64,000 nucleotides of DNA from an uncultured Oscillospiraceae bacterium. GTDB taxonomy: Bacteria > Bacillota > Clostridia > Oscillospirales > Oscillospiraceae. Positions within the stretch are counted from its first letter, which is position 1. Each line of letters opens with the position of its first letter. Shown here piece by piece: positions 22,757 through 31,476 of the stretch. The notes below the pieces were generated by a model. It ran no database searches. It saw only the letters and a program-made list of their open reading frames with translations, and had not been told where the DNA came from. The DNA lies in contig CANQMW010000006.1 in assembly GCA_947625045.1 (NCBI GenBank), positions 1 through 64,000 on the forward strand, in the 5' to 3' direction. Made by a program: the position numbers and the translations under genes.

Positions 22757-25535
22757 TTTTCTGCTTCTTGCCGAACTTGATGTGGATGGCCTGCTTGGCG
22801 GCGTAGGGGAGTATCTCCTTGAGCTTATCCTCCGCCGGGATCATGTGGGTGCACTCGGGCCGGTCGCGGTGCAGGGTGATGGCGCCGAAGGCGCACTTGG
22901 TTGTGCACACGCCGCAGCCGATGCACTTGTTGGGGTCCACGATGGACGCGCCGCAGCCAAGGCACCGGGCCGTCTCCTTCTTGACCTGCTCCTCGGTGAA
23001 GGGCACCCGCTCATCCTTGAAGGTCTTGCGCAGGGCCTCGTTGTAGCCGATGCGCTGGCGGGGGGTGTTGTCGAAGGAGGCCTCGTCCAGCTTGATGTCG
23101 GTCTTGTCCAGCTCCACGAAATGGTTGGGGTTGCGGCCGATGGTCAGGCTGGAATGGGGCTGCACGAACCGGTGCAGGCTCACCGCGCCCTGGTGGCCCG
23201 CGGCGATGGCGTCGATGGCGAACTTCTGGCCGGTATAGGCGTCGCCGCCCACGAAGATGTCCGGCTCGGCGGTCTGATAGGTCACCGGGTCCGCCTTGGC
23301 GGTGCCGTTGGGATCAAACTCCACCTTCGTGCCGGTGAGAAGGGTCTTCCAGTCCACCTTCTGGCCGATGCAGTAAAGGACCGTAGTGCATTCCGCCGTC
23401 TCGGTCTGGGCGTCATCGAAGGTGGGGGCGAAGCGGCCCTCGGCATTTTTGACGGACAGGCACTTGCGGAATTTGACACCCGCGCACTTGCCGTCTTTGG
23501 CGATGACCTCGGTCTGGCCCCAGCCGGCGTGGATGGTGACGCCGTCCCGCTCGCACTCGGAGCGGTCTTCCTCGCCCATGGGCATGTCGTCGTAGCCCTC
23601 CAGGCAGTACATGGAAACGCTCTCCGCCCCGCAGCGCACGGCGGTGCGGGCCACGTCCGCGGCGATGTTGCCGCCGCCGATGACCACCACCTTGCCGGTG
23701 AGCTTGGCGCCGCCGCCGATGTTGACGGAGCGCATGAAGTCGATGCCGGATATGACGCCGTCGGCGTCGTCGCCGGGCACGCCCAGCTTCCCGCCGGACT
23801 GCAGGCCCACGGCCACGTAAAAGCCCTTGTAGCCCTGTTCCCGCAGCTGCTGGATGGTCACGTCCCTGCCCACCTCGACGCCGCATTTGAACTCCACGCC
23901 CATTTGGCGCAGCACGTCGATCTCCGCCTCCACTACGTCCTTTTCCAGCCGGAAGGAGGGGATGCCGTTCATCAGCATGCCGCCGGGGCGGTATTCCTTT
24001 TCAAACACGGTGGGCCGGTAGCCCTTTTCCGCGAGATAGTAGGCACAGCTCATGCCCGCGGGGCCGGCGCCGATAATGGCGATCTTCTCGTCGAACTCGC
24101 CCTGTACCTTGGGGATGACCTTTTCGGGGATGAAGCGGGTCTTGGCGTCCAGGTCCTGCTGGGCGATGAACCGCTTCACCTCGTCGATGGCCACGGCCTG
24201 GTCCACGGTGCCCCGGGTGCAGGCGTCCTCGCAGCGGCGGTTGCAGATGCGGCCGCACACGGCGGGGAAGGGGTTTTCACGTTTTATAAGCTGCAGGGCC
24301 TCGGTGTACTTCCCCTGGGCGGCCAGCTTGAGATACCCCTGCACGGCGATGTGGGCAGGGCAGGCGGTCTTGCAGGGGGAGGTGCCGGAGTCGTGGGTGT
24401 TGATGCGGTTTTTGTCCCGGTAGTCCACCGTCCACATGTGCTCGCCCCAGCTCTGCTCGCTGGGCAAAGGCTGGCGGGGATACTGTACCTCGCTGCCGTC
24501 GGCCCTGCACAGTTTCTGGCCCAGCTTCACCGCCCCGGCGGGGCAGTACTCCACGCACCGGCCGCAGGCCACGCACTCGTTCTTGTCCACATGGGCCACG
24601 TAGGCGGAGCGGGACATGTTGGGGGTGTTGAAGAGCTGGCTGGTGCGCAGGGCGTAGCACACGTTCACGTTGCAGTTGCAGATGGCGAATATCTTGTTCT
24701 CGCCGTCGATGTTGGTGATCTGGTGGACGAAGCCGTTGTCCTCGGCCTTCTTGAAGATGGCCAGGGCCTCTTCCTTCGTGATGTACCGGCCGCCCTTGCC
24801 CGTCTCCACCACGTAGTCGGCCATATCGCCCACGGCCACGCACCAGTCCATGAAGTCGTCGGCGCAGCCCTCCTCATAGGTTTGGCGGGACCGGCGGCAG
24901 GAGCAGGGACTGGCGGCGTATTTGCCGTCATACTTGTCCAGCCAGTGGGAGATGTGCTCCAGGGAGACGGAGGTGTTCTCCATCTCGATGGCCTTCTCCA
25001 CGGGGATGACGTGCATGCCGATGCCGGCGCCCCCGGGGGGCACCATGGGGGTGACCTTGGTCAGCGGCAGGAAGCTCATCCGCTCGAAGAACCGGCCCAT
25101 CTCGGGATACTTACCGATCACGTCCATGTTCATGTTGGTGAACTCGGCGCTGCCGGGCACATACATGGGCAGGACCCAGCGCTTTTCATGGTCCGGGTTC
25201 TTGCCGTCCAGGTTCTCCCAGTTGTATTCCAGGATACCCAGCCAACTCAGGTGCTCCAGCATCTTTTCAAGCTTTTCCGTCTCCATGCCGGACAGCTCCT
25301 GGAGCTGCTTGAAGGTCTTGGGCTTGCGCACGCCCAATTTCATGGCGAACTCCGCCTCCTCGTCGGTGAGGATGGCGGACAGGGCCCAATACTCCGGGTC
25401 GTCCTTGGTGATCTTCTTGAGGCCCAGCTTCTGGGGGATGCGGTCGGTTATGAGCTTGCCAAGCTTTGCGATGGGCTCGCGGAAGGGCTCTTCCCGCACG
25501 ATCTTATCGGGATTGGGATCATGGATATCAGCCAT
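22749..25535 (-). CDS. Large iron-sulfur flavoprotein oxidoreductase (GltD/NfnB-like core)
   Basis: A 928-residue electron-transfer protein. The N-terminal 300 residues hold unusual Cys groups (Cys-Ser-Cys at 211-213, Cys at 224 and 232, Cys-Asn-Cys near 286-293). A ferredoxin Cys-x2-Cys-x2-Cys-x3-Cys-Pro lies at 321-332. A GltD-type Fe-S domain (388-440) precedes the FAD Rossmann site Gly-Ala-Gly-Pro-Ala-Gly near 489 and an NAD(P) site Gly-Gly-Gly-Asn-Ile-Ala. The C-terminus holds another Cys-x2-Cys-x2-Cys-x3-Cys ferredoxin. The core resembles NADPH-dependent GOGAT small subunit and NfnB. Substrate is unknown; association with hypAB hints at hydrogen metabolism. Confidence 0.8.
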   Translation of the reverse strand: MADIHDPNPDKIVREEPFREPIAKLGKLITDRIPQKLGLKKITKDDPEYWALSAILTDEEAEFAMKLGVRKPKTFKQLQELSGMETEKLEKMLEHLSWLGILEYNWENLDGKNPDHEKRWVLPMYVPGSAEFTNMNMDVIGKYPEMGRFFERMSFLPLTKVTPMVPPGGAGIGMHVIPVEKAIEMENTSVSLEHISHWLDKYDGKYAASPCSCRRSRQTYEEGCADDFMDWCVAVGDMADYVVETGKGGRYITKEEALAIFKKAEDNGFVHQITNIDGENKIFAICNCNVNVCYALRTSQLFNTPNMSRSAYVAHVDKNECVACGRCVEYCPAGAVKLGQKLCRADGSEVQYPRQPLPSEQSWGEHMWTVDYRDKNRINTHDSGTSPCKTACPAHIAVQGYLKLAAQGKYTEALQLIKRENPFPAVCGRICNRRCEDACTRGTVDQAVAIDEVKRFIAQQDLDAKTRFIPEKVIPKVQGEFDEKIAIIGAGPAGMSCAYYLAEKGYRPTVFEKEYRPGGMLMNGIPSFRLEKDVVEAEIDVLRQMGVEFKCGVEVGRDVTIQQLREQGYKGFYVAVGLQSGGKLGVPGDDADGVISGIDFMRSVNIGGGAKLTGKVVVIGGGNIAADVARTAVRCGAESVSMYCLEGYDDMPMGEEDRSECERDGVTIHAGWGQTEVIAKDGKCAGVKFRKCLSVKNAEGRFAPTFDDAQTETAECTTVLYCIGQKVDWKTLLTGTKVEFDPNGTAKADPVTYQTAEPDIFVGGDAYTGQKFAIDAIAAGHQGAVSLHRFVQPHSSLTIGRNPNHFVELDKTDIKLDEASFDNTPRQRIGYNEALRKTFKDERVPFTEEQVKKETARCLGCGASIVDPNKCIGCGVCTTKCAFGAITLHRDRPECTHMIPAEDKLKEILPYAAKQAIHIKFGKKQKNA

Positions 25536-25557
25536 AATTCTCTCCTCATTTCGCAGG

Positions 25558-25585
25558 CCCTATGCCTCCCGGGAGAGGCATAGGG
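25558..25585 (-). other. Intercistronic hairpin
   Basis: A perfect 11-bp stem (25558-25568 with 25575-25585) lies between the DUF5692-like gene and the flavoprotein gene, with no T-run after it. It is more likely an mRNA-stabilising or processing element than a terminator. Confidence 0.5.
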
Positions 25586-25617
25586 TATATGTTTTGACGC
25601 GTTTAAGGGGTATGCGC

Positions 25618-26655
25618 TCACTCGGCGCGGGCCATGGCCTCCTCGAAGTCCTTCGTGCCCTTGAAGACCTCCTGCTTGTAGGGGTTGATGTGCTGCGCCT
25701 TCGCCCGCTTGATGATGAGGGCCAGGGCGGCGCAGTTGATGAGGATGGAGAGTACCGCCACCACGCCCTGGGCGCGGGGATCGGCCAGGGTGGGATGGAC
25801 GGCGGGGTCCATCACGCCGTCGGCGTACAGGCTGGGGATCACGGAGAAGCGGCTGTAGTCCTGGAAGATGGGGAAGACCTGGGCGAACATGCACCAGGTG
25901 GCCAGGGTGTTGGCCCGGTTCTGGATCCAGCCGCCCTTGTTCCAGAAGATGGCCGCCACGGTGGGGGCCAGCAGCAGCGCGAAGCCGCAGTACCAGGAGT
26001 GGGTGGGCAGGTTGAGATACGTATACACGAAGTTCCAGATGTCGTAGGCCAGGATGTAGACCCAGGTCATGTCCGGCCAGAGCATGTCGTCATGCTTTTT
26101 GGAGGAGTAGATGCCCCACCAGCCGGTCATGCACAGGATGTTGATGATGCCGGCCAGGCCGTTGGCCCAGTTCCACCAGCCGCCGTACAGCCACACGCCC
26201 TCGCTGGAAAGCCACCAGCGGCTTCCGGTGTTGGCCAGGGCGATGGAGCCCTTGACGGCGCTTTCAAAGTCGCTGGCCACGGCGATGAGGATGTTGATAG
26301 CCACGATGACGAAGGGGTAGCACTTGAACCAGTCCTTCTTGCCCAGGCAGTGCTTGTACTTCAGCCACATGAAGCCGATGCAGCCGATGGAGGCGGCATA
26401 GAGCTTGGCGTAATGGAACCAGCTGTTCATGTAGATGTACGTGGGGTTGTGCAGGGCCCACTGGGCGCCCTTGGCCGCGCCCACATAGATGGCGATGAAA
26501 TACACCGTCAGCGCGCCCAGGATGCCCACGAAGAAGCCGTAGCCGCCCAGCTTGGACCGGCGCTGGATCTCGTTGGTGATGATCAGACCCAGAAATACCA
26601 GGACCCAGCCCACCACCTGATAGATGGAGTTGTCTCCATAGACCTGGAAAAGCAT
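25618..26655 (-). CDS. Polytopic membrane protein, DUF5692-like
   Basis: A 345-residue integral membrane protein with roughly nine hydrophobic helices, many Trp and Tyr residues, and a soluble basic C-terminal tail. I recognise it as DUF5692-type from its opening Met-Leu-Phe-Gln-Val-Tyr-Gly-Asp and Met-Asn-Ser-Trp-Phe-His-Tyr-Ala-Lys-Leu-Tyr-Ala. AGGAGG lies before the ATG. It is the first gene of the transcript leading to the flavoprotein and hypAB and faces a divergent LysR gene. It might anchor the flavoprotein to the membrane or carry its substrate; nothing visible proves either. Confidence 0.75.
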   Translation of the reverse strand: MLFQVYGDNSIYQVVGWVLVFLGLIITNEIQRRSKLGGYGFFVGILGALTVYFIAIYVGAAKGAQWALHNPTYIYMNSWFHYAKLYAASIGCIGFMWLKYKHCLGKKDWFKCYPFVIVAINILIAVASDFESAVKGSIALANTGSRWWLSSEGVWLYGGWWNWANGLAGIINILCMTGWWGIYSSKKHDDMLWPDMTWVYILAYDIWNFVYTYLNLPTHSWYCGFALLLAPTVAAIFWNKGGWIQNRANTLATWCMFAQVFPIFQDYSRFSVIPSLYADGVMDPAVHPTLADPRAQGVVAVLSILINCAALALIIKRAKAQHINPYKQEVFKGTKDFEEAMARAE

Positions 26656-26756
26656 GTTGTTGTCCTCCTATTATTCTCTTCTTTGTGAAGGTTCGACAAA
26701 AATATCGTACCATAATAAATATATCGTGTGAACAGTTGCAAAACAATTCCAATTGC

Positions 26757-26791
26757 GGTATGATTTATTCGGATACGGAATAAATCATACC
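26757..26791. promoter_or_regulatory. Palindromic LysR-type operator
   Basis: Perfect 14-base arms (26757-26770 and 26778-26791) flank GGATACG. The centre contains the T-N11-A pattern used by LysR regulators. It lies just before the lysR ribosome binding site in the divergent region, so it is the expected autoregulatory and activation site. Confidence 0.7.
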
Positions 26792-26803
26792 GGGAGGCCT
26801 ACT

Positions 26804-27688
26804 ATGGACGTAGATCACATCCGGGAACTGGTGATGCTGGCGGACTGCGGCAGCTTCAGCGAGGCGGCGGCGCGGCTTTTCATCGCCCAGTCGTCCCTGT
26901 CCAAGCACATCCGGGCCATGGAAAAGGAGCTGGGGGCGCCGCTGTTCGACCGCACCACCCGGAGCCTGGCCCTGAGCGAGGCGGGCAGGGCCTATCTGCC
27001 CTATGCCCGGAAGATCGCTAGCTTAAGCATGGAGTCGGAGATTGCCCTGGACGACCTGAAGCGCCGGTCGGCTACGTCTTTGACCATCGCGGTCATGCAA
27101 AACCCTCAGTACTACGGCATGGCAAAGTACATCACCGGCTTTCATCAGGCCTACCCGGAGCTCACCTTCTCCATGGTGGAGGCGGACGAGCCGGTGCTCT
27201 ATGACATGTTCCGAAAGCGGGCGGTGAACGTCTTTCCTGCCTACTCCAACTTCGCCGGGGCGGGGGACTATACCTTCATGCCCATGGTGGCCAGCTCCAT
27301 GGTGGCCCTGCTGCGCCAGGACCATCCCGGGGCCGCCGCCGGGCGGGTGAGCCTAGCGGCGCTGGGAAGGGAGCGGCTGCTGCTGCCCACCCGGGGCGGG
27401 TCACTGTCCTCCCTGACCCTGGCGGCCTTCCGCCGGGAGGGCGTGACGCCCCAAGTGGTGTATGAGGGCAGCTCCATCGGCTGCATAGACCTGGTGAAGG
27501 CGGGGATGGGCGTCTCTCTCCATGCCCGGGAATTCGCCGCGGCCCTGGCGGAGGACGAGGAGGTGTGCTGCGCGGAGCTGGACCCGCCTATCTCCTTCAC
27601 CTACGGCCTGGGCCACCGGCCCCCGGCGGAGCTTACCCACGCCGAGCAGCTGTATCTGTCCTACATGATGCAGTTCGAGATGAAGTGA
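26804..27688 (+). CDS. LysR-family transcriptional regulator
   Basis: A 294-residue regulator. The winged HTH covers residues 1-60, with Gly-Ser-Phe-Ser-Glu-Ala-Ala-Ala-Arg-Leu-Phe-Ile-Ala-Gln-Ser-Ser-Leu-Ser-Lys as the HTH, then a linker helix and a periplasmic-binding-protein-like effector domain. ATG 26804 is chosen because GGGAGG precedes it; an upstream start would run through the palindrome. Divergent from the DUF5692-flavoprotein-hypAB operon, it is its likely activator. The co-inducer is unknown. Confidence 0.92.
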   Translation: MDVDHIRELVMLADCGSFSEAAARLFIAQSSLSKHIRAMEKELGAPLFDRTTRSLALSEAGRAYLPYARKIASLSMESEIALDDLKRRSATSLTIAVMQNPQYYGMAKYITGFHQAYPELTFSMVEADEPVLYDMFRKRAVNVFPAYSNFAGAGDYTFMPMVASSMVALLRQDHPGAAAGRVSLAALGRERLLLPTRGGSLSSLTLAAFRREGVTPQVVYEGSSIGCIDLVKAGMGVSLHAREFAAALAEDEEVCCAELDPPISFTYGLGHRPPAELTHAEQLYLSYMMQFEMK

Positions 27689-27701
27689 CGGAAAACAAAG
27701 A

Positions 27702-27727
27702 ACGGGAGCGCTTCGCGGCGCTCCCGT
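27702..27727. terminator. Bidirectional terminator, lysR / nifJ
   Basis: A 10-bp GC-rich stem (27702-27711 with 27718-27727) followed by TTTT, between two converging genes. It serves both. Confidence 0.85.
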
Positions 27728-27741
27728 TTTTCTGTGTGTTG

Positions 27742-30700
27742 TTATTCCTTAGGCTGCTCGATGGGGTAGTCCTTGAGCACGTCCAGCATGTGGGAATAGT
27801 CCTGGGTGGCCAGGTGATTGTACCGCGCCCAGCGGTCCCGCATCTGGCTTCTCGCCTCTGCCAGCAATGCCTCCGCCTGGTCGGGGAAGGTCCGCAGCAG
27901 GGAGTTGAAGCGCACCTCGCCCATGAAGAACTCCCGCAGGTCGTACTTGGGGTTGGTGAAGTCCAGGATGAAGGGGTTCTTCCCCTGGGCCTTCAGCTCG
28001 GGGATGTACCGGTACAGCACCCAGTAGCCGCTCTTCACCGCCAGCTTCGCCTCCTCCTGGGAGTAGGCCATGCCCTTGACGATGCCGTGGTTGATGCAGG
28101 GGGCGTAGGCCACGATGAGGGAGGGGCCGTTGTGGGCCTCCGCCTCCTGGAGGGCCCGGATGAACTGGGCCGGGTCCGCGCCGATGGCCACGGAGGCCAC
28201 ATACACGTTCTGGTACTGGGTGGCAAGCATGCCCAGGTCCTTCTTGGCGGTGCGCTTGCCCGCGGCGGCGAACTGGGCCACCGCGCCGTAGGGCGTGGCC
28301 TTGGAGGCCTGGCCGCCGGTGTTGGAGTATACCTCCGTGTCCACGACGAGAATATTCACGTCCTCCCCGGAGGCCAGCACGTGGTCAAGACCCCCGTAGC
28401 CGATGTCATAGGCCCAGCCGTCGCCGCCGTACATCCACATGCTCTTTTTCACCAGCTGGTCCTGAGCGGCCCGCACCGCGTCGATGACGCCGCCGGTCTC
28501 CGGGCAGGCCTTCAGCGCGTCTATCACCGCGTCGCTCAGCTCCAGCGTGTGCTCCTTGTCCTCAAAGCCGTCCAGCCATGCCTTCAAGGCCGCTTTCAGC
28601 TTCTCGTCCTTGGTTTCGGCCATCAGATCCGTGACCTCTTTCGCCAGGCGCAGCCGCTGCTGGCGCACGCTCAGAACCATGCCCAGGGAGTACTCGGCGT
28701 TGTTTTCAAACAGGGAGTTGGACATAGCCGGGCCCCGGCCATTGGGGCGAGTGGTGTAGGGGTAGCTGGGCATAGAGAAGCCCCATGCCTGGGTGCAGCC
28801 CGTGGCGTTCGCCACCACCATCCGCTCGCCGAAGAGCTGAGTCATCATCTTCATGTAGGGCGTCTCGCCGCAGCCGGCGCATGCCCCGGAGAATTCCAAC
28901 AGGGGCTGCTCGAACTGGCTGCCCTTGACGGTGAACTTGTTCATGGGGTTTTTCTTGGGGGAGAGGGAGAGGCTGTAATCCCAATTGGCCTGCTGGGGCA
29001 GCTGGCTCTCGATGGGCTGCATGGCGATGGCCTTCCTGGGCGCCGGGCAGGAGGCGGCGCAGGTGCCGCAGCCGGTGCAGTCCAGGGGGTCCACCTGGAT
29101 GCGGTAGCGCAGGCCCTCGAAACCCTTGCCCTTGGCCTCGTTGGTGACGTAGCCTTCGGGGGAGGCCTTCGCCTCCGCCTCGTTCACCAGGAAGGGCCGG
29201 ATGGCCGCGTGGGGGCACATGACGGAGCACAGGTTGCAGCCGATGCAGTTTTCCGGCACCCAACTGGCCACATGGGAGGCAAAGCCCCGCTTCTCATACT
29301 TGGAGGTAGACAGGGGCACGGTGCCGTCGGCCCGGTCGGCGAACACGCTCACCGGCAGGTCGTCGCCCTTCTGGGCGTTCACCGCGTGCATGACCGTGCG
29401 GATATACCAGGGGGAGGCGGTGTCGGTGACTTCCGGCTCGTCAGAAAGGTCCGCCCAGGCGGCGGGGACGGCAACTTCATGCACGCCCTTGAGCCCCGCG
29501 TCCACCGCGGCGCAGTTCATGGCCACTACCTTGTCGCCCTTGCGGCCGTAGGTCTTCTCGATGGCGGATTTCATGTAGCCAACCACCTGGTCCACGGGCA
29601 GGATGCCGGCCAGCTTGAAGAAGGCCGCCTGGAGCACCGTGTTGGTGCGGTTCCCGAGCCCCAGGTCGTCGGCGATATCCGTGGCGTCGATGGTGTAGAA
29701 CCTCGCCTTCCGCTGGGCCAGCAGGCGCTTCACCTTGTTGGGCAGGTGGGTCTCCAGGTCCCCGTCGGACCAGTTGCAGTTTAATAGGAACGTGCCGCCG
29801 GGTTTCAGCTCGGTCACGATGTCGTACTTGGGGATGTAGCTCTGGTTGTGGCAGGCGATGAAGTCCGCCATGGTCACGTAGTAGGTGGAGAGGATCGGGT
29901 TGTGGCCGAAGCGCAGGTGGCTCTTGGTGACGCCGCCGGACTTTTTCGTGTCGTATTCAAAATAGGCCTGCACGTACTGGTCCGTGTAGTCGCCGATGAT
30001 CTTGATGGAGTTCTTGTTGGCGCCCACGGTGCCGTCGCCGCCCAGGCCCCAGAACTTGCAGGAGATGGTCTTCTCGTCGGCGGTGACCACGTTCTCCCCG
30101 ATGGGCAGGGAGTGGTGGGTCACGTCGTCGGTGATGCCCACGGTGAAGTGGTCCTGCTGGGCCCCGGCTATGTTGTCGTACACGGCGATCATCTGGGCGG
30201 GGGTGGTGTCCTTGCTGCTGAGGCCGTAGCGGCCGCCCAGGACCTTGATGTGCCGGCCGCCGTGGATGAGCACCGAGCACACATCCTCGTAGAGGGGCTC
30301 GCCGTTGGCGCCGGGCTCCTTCGTCCGGTCCAGGGCCGTCAGCACCTGGCAGGACTGGGGCAGGGCGGCCAGGAAATGCTCCGCGCTGAAGGGGCGGTAC
30401 AGCCGCACCTGCAAAAAGCCCACCTTCCGGCCCTGCCTGGAGAGGTACTCCACTACCTCCTGCAAACAGCCGGACACGCTGCCCATGGCCACCACCACGT
30501 GCTCCGCGTCGGGGGCGCCGTAGTAATTGAAGAGCTTGTAGTCCCGGCCGGTGAGGGCGCTCATCTTAAGCATATAGTCCTCCACGATGCCGGGCACGGC
30601 CTCATAGTAGGGGTTCACGGCCTCCCGAAGCTGGAAGGCGGTGTCCGGGTTGATGACCGTGGAGCGCATGAGGGGGTGCTCGCTGTTCAGAGCGTTGGCC

Positions 30701-31305
30701 CGGAATTTGGCCAGCGCGTCCATGTCCAGCATATTTTTAAGGTCCTCATAGTCCAGCACGTCGATCTTCTGGATCTCATGGCTGGTGCGGAAGCCGTCGA
30801 AGAAGTGCATGAAGGGCACCCGGCTCTTCACGGCGGAAAGGTGGGCCACCGCCGCCAAATCCATGCACTCCTGCACGCAGGAGGAGGCCAGCTGGGCAAA
30901 GCCCGTCTGCCGGCAGGCCATCACGTCCGAGTGGTCGCCAAAGATGGAGAACGCGCTGGTGCCCACCGTCCGGGCCGCCACATGGATGACGCCGGGGAGA
31001 AGCTGCCCCGCGATGCGGTACAGCGGCGGTATCATCAGCATAAGGCCTTGGCTGGCGGTATAGCTGGTGGACAGCGCCCCGGCCTCCAGGGAACCGTGCA
31101 TGGCGCCGCAGGCGCCCGCCTCGCTCTGCATCTCCATGAGCCGGACCGGCTGGCCGAACATATTGAGCTTCCCGTTGGCGGCCCAGGCGTCCACGTGCTC
31201 CGCCATGGGGCTGGACGGGGTTATCGGGTAGATGGTGGCGACCTCCGTAAAGGCATAGCTCGCGTAGGCGGCGGCCTCGTTGCCGTCCATCGTCTTCTTG
31301 ACCAT
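27742..31305 (-). CDS. nifJ: Pyruvate:ferredoxin (flavodoxin) oxidoreductase
   Basis: A 1187-residue single-chain PFOR converting pyruvate and CoA to acetyl-CoA and CO2 with reduction of ferredoxin, central to anaerobic energy metabolism. Seen: Met-Asp-Gly-Asn-Glu-Ala-Ala and Tyr-Pro-Ile-Thr-Pro-Ser-Ser-Pro-Met at the start; two ferredoxin motifs (Cys-Ile-Gly-Cys-Asn-Leu-Cys ... Cys-Pro and Cys-Thr-Gly-Cys-Gly-Thr-Cys ... Cys-Pro) about two-thirds along; and the TPP site Gly-Asp-Gly-Trp-Ala-Tyr-Asp-Ile-Gly-Tyr-Gly-Gly-Leu-Asp-His. Length is full. Reduced ferredoxin from it could feed hydrogenases. It is transcribed alone from its own strong promoter. Confidence 0.97.
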   Translation of the reverse strand: MVKKTMDGNEAAAYASYAFTEVATIYPITPSSPMAEHVDAWAANGKLNMFGQPVRLMEMQSEAGACGAMHGSLEAGALSTSYTASQGLMLMIPPLYRIAGQLLPGVIHVAARTVGTSAFSIFGDHSDVMACRQTGFAQLASSCVQECMDLAAVAHLSAVKSRVPFMHFFDGFRTSHEIQKIDVLDYEDLKNMLDMDALAKFRANALNSEHPLMRSTVINPDTAFQLREAVNPYYEAVPGIVEDYMLKMSALTGRDYKLFNYYGAPDAEHVVVAMGSVSGCLQEVVEYLSRQGRKVGFLQVRLYRPFSAEHFLAALPQSCQVLTALDRTKEPGANGEPLYEDVCSVLIHGGRHIKVLGGRYGLSSKDTTPAQMIAVYDNIAGAQQDHFTVGITDDVTHHSLPIGENVVTADEKTISCKFWGLGGDGTVGANKNSIKIIGDYTDQYVQAYFEYDTKKSGGVTKSHLRFGHNPILSTYYVTMADFIACHNQSYIPKYDIVTELKPGGTFLLNCNWSDGDLETHLPNKVKRLLAQRKARFYTIDATDIADDLGLGNRTNTVLQAAFFKLAGILPVDQVVGYMKSAIEKTYGRKGDKVVAMNCAAVDAGLKGVHEVAVPAAWADLSDEPEVTDTASPWYIRTVMHAVNAQKGDDLPVSVFADRADGTVPLSTSKYEKRGFASHVASWVPENCIGCNLCSVMCPHAAIRPFLVNEAEAKASPEGYVTNEAKGKGFEGLRYRIQVDPLDCTGCGTCAASCPAPRKAIAMQPIESQLPQQANWDYSLSLSPKKNPMNKFTVKGSQFEQPLLEFSGACAGCGETPYMKMMTQLFGERMVVANATGCTQAWGFSMPSYPYTTRPNGRGPAMSNSLFENNAEYSLGMVLSVRQQRLRLAKEVTDLMAETKDEKLKAALKAWLDGFEDKEHTLELSDAVIDALKACPETGGVIDAVRAAQDQLVKKSMWMYGGDGWAYDIGYGGLDHVLASGEDVNILVVDTEVYSNTGGQASKATPYGAVAQFAAAGKRTAKKDLGMLATQYQNVYVASVAIGADPAQFIRALQEAEAHNGPSLIVAYAPCINHGIVKGMAYSQEEAKLAVKSGYWVLYRYIPELKAQGKNPFILDFTNPKYDLREFFMGEVRFNSLLRTFPDQAEALLAEARSQMRDRWARYNHLATQDYSHMLDVLKDYPIEQPKE

Positions 31306-31363
31306 ATCACAAAACTCCTTCCCCTTACAGTTGCTAAACTTATAAAAAGCCTAAGCAAATCTT

Positions 31364-31392
31364 ATTATCGCACAGCGGCCCGCCGTTGTCAA
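31364..31392 (-). promoter_or_regulatory. Promoter of nifJ
   Basis: On the minus strand TTGACA (31392-31387), 17 bases, GATAAT (31369-31364). It is near-consensus, as expected for a highly expressed enzyme. Confidence 0.85.
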
Positions 31393-31421
31393 GAATGGCC
31401 GGGCCCTTTTTTGTGAAAAAA

Positions 31422-31450
31422 GGCGGGAGCATCCTTGGGATGCTCCCGCC
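31422..31450 (-). terminator. Terminator of the PPIase gene
   Basis: A perfect 13-bp stem (31422-31434 with 31438-31450), 3-base loop, and TTTTTT on the minus strand right after. It ends the gene at 31477. Confidence 0.92.
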
Positions 31451-31476
31451 TGGGGAACGGTATCGGAAGTATCTTT

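Noticed and set aside
22638-25583. 981-codon open frame opposite the flavoprotein gene
   Set aside because: Same cause: high GC at third positions removes stops on the complementary frame. No ribosome site or domain.
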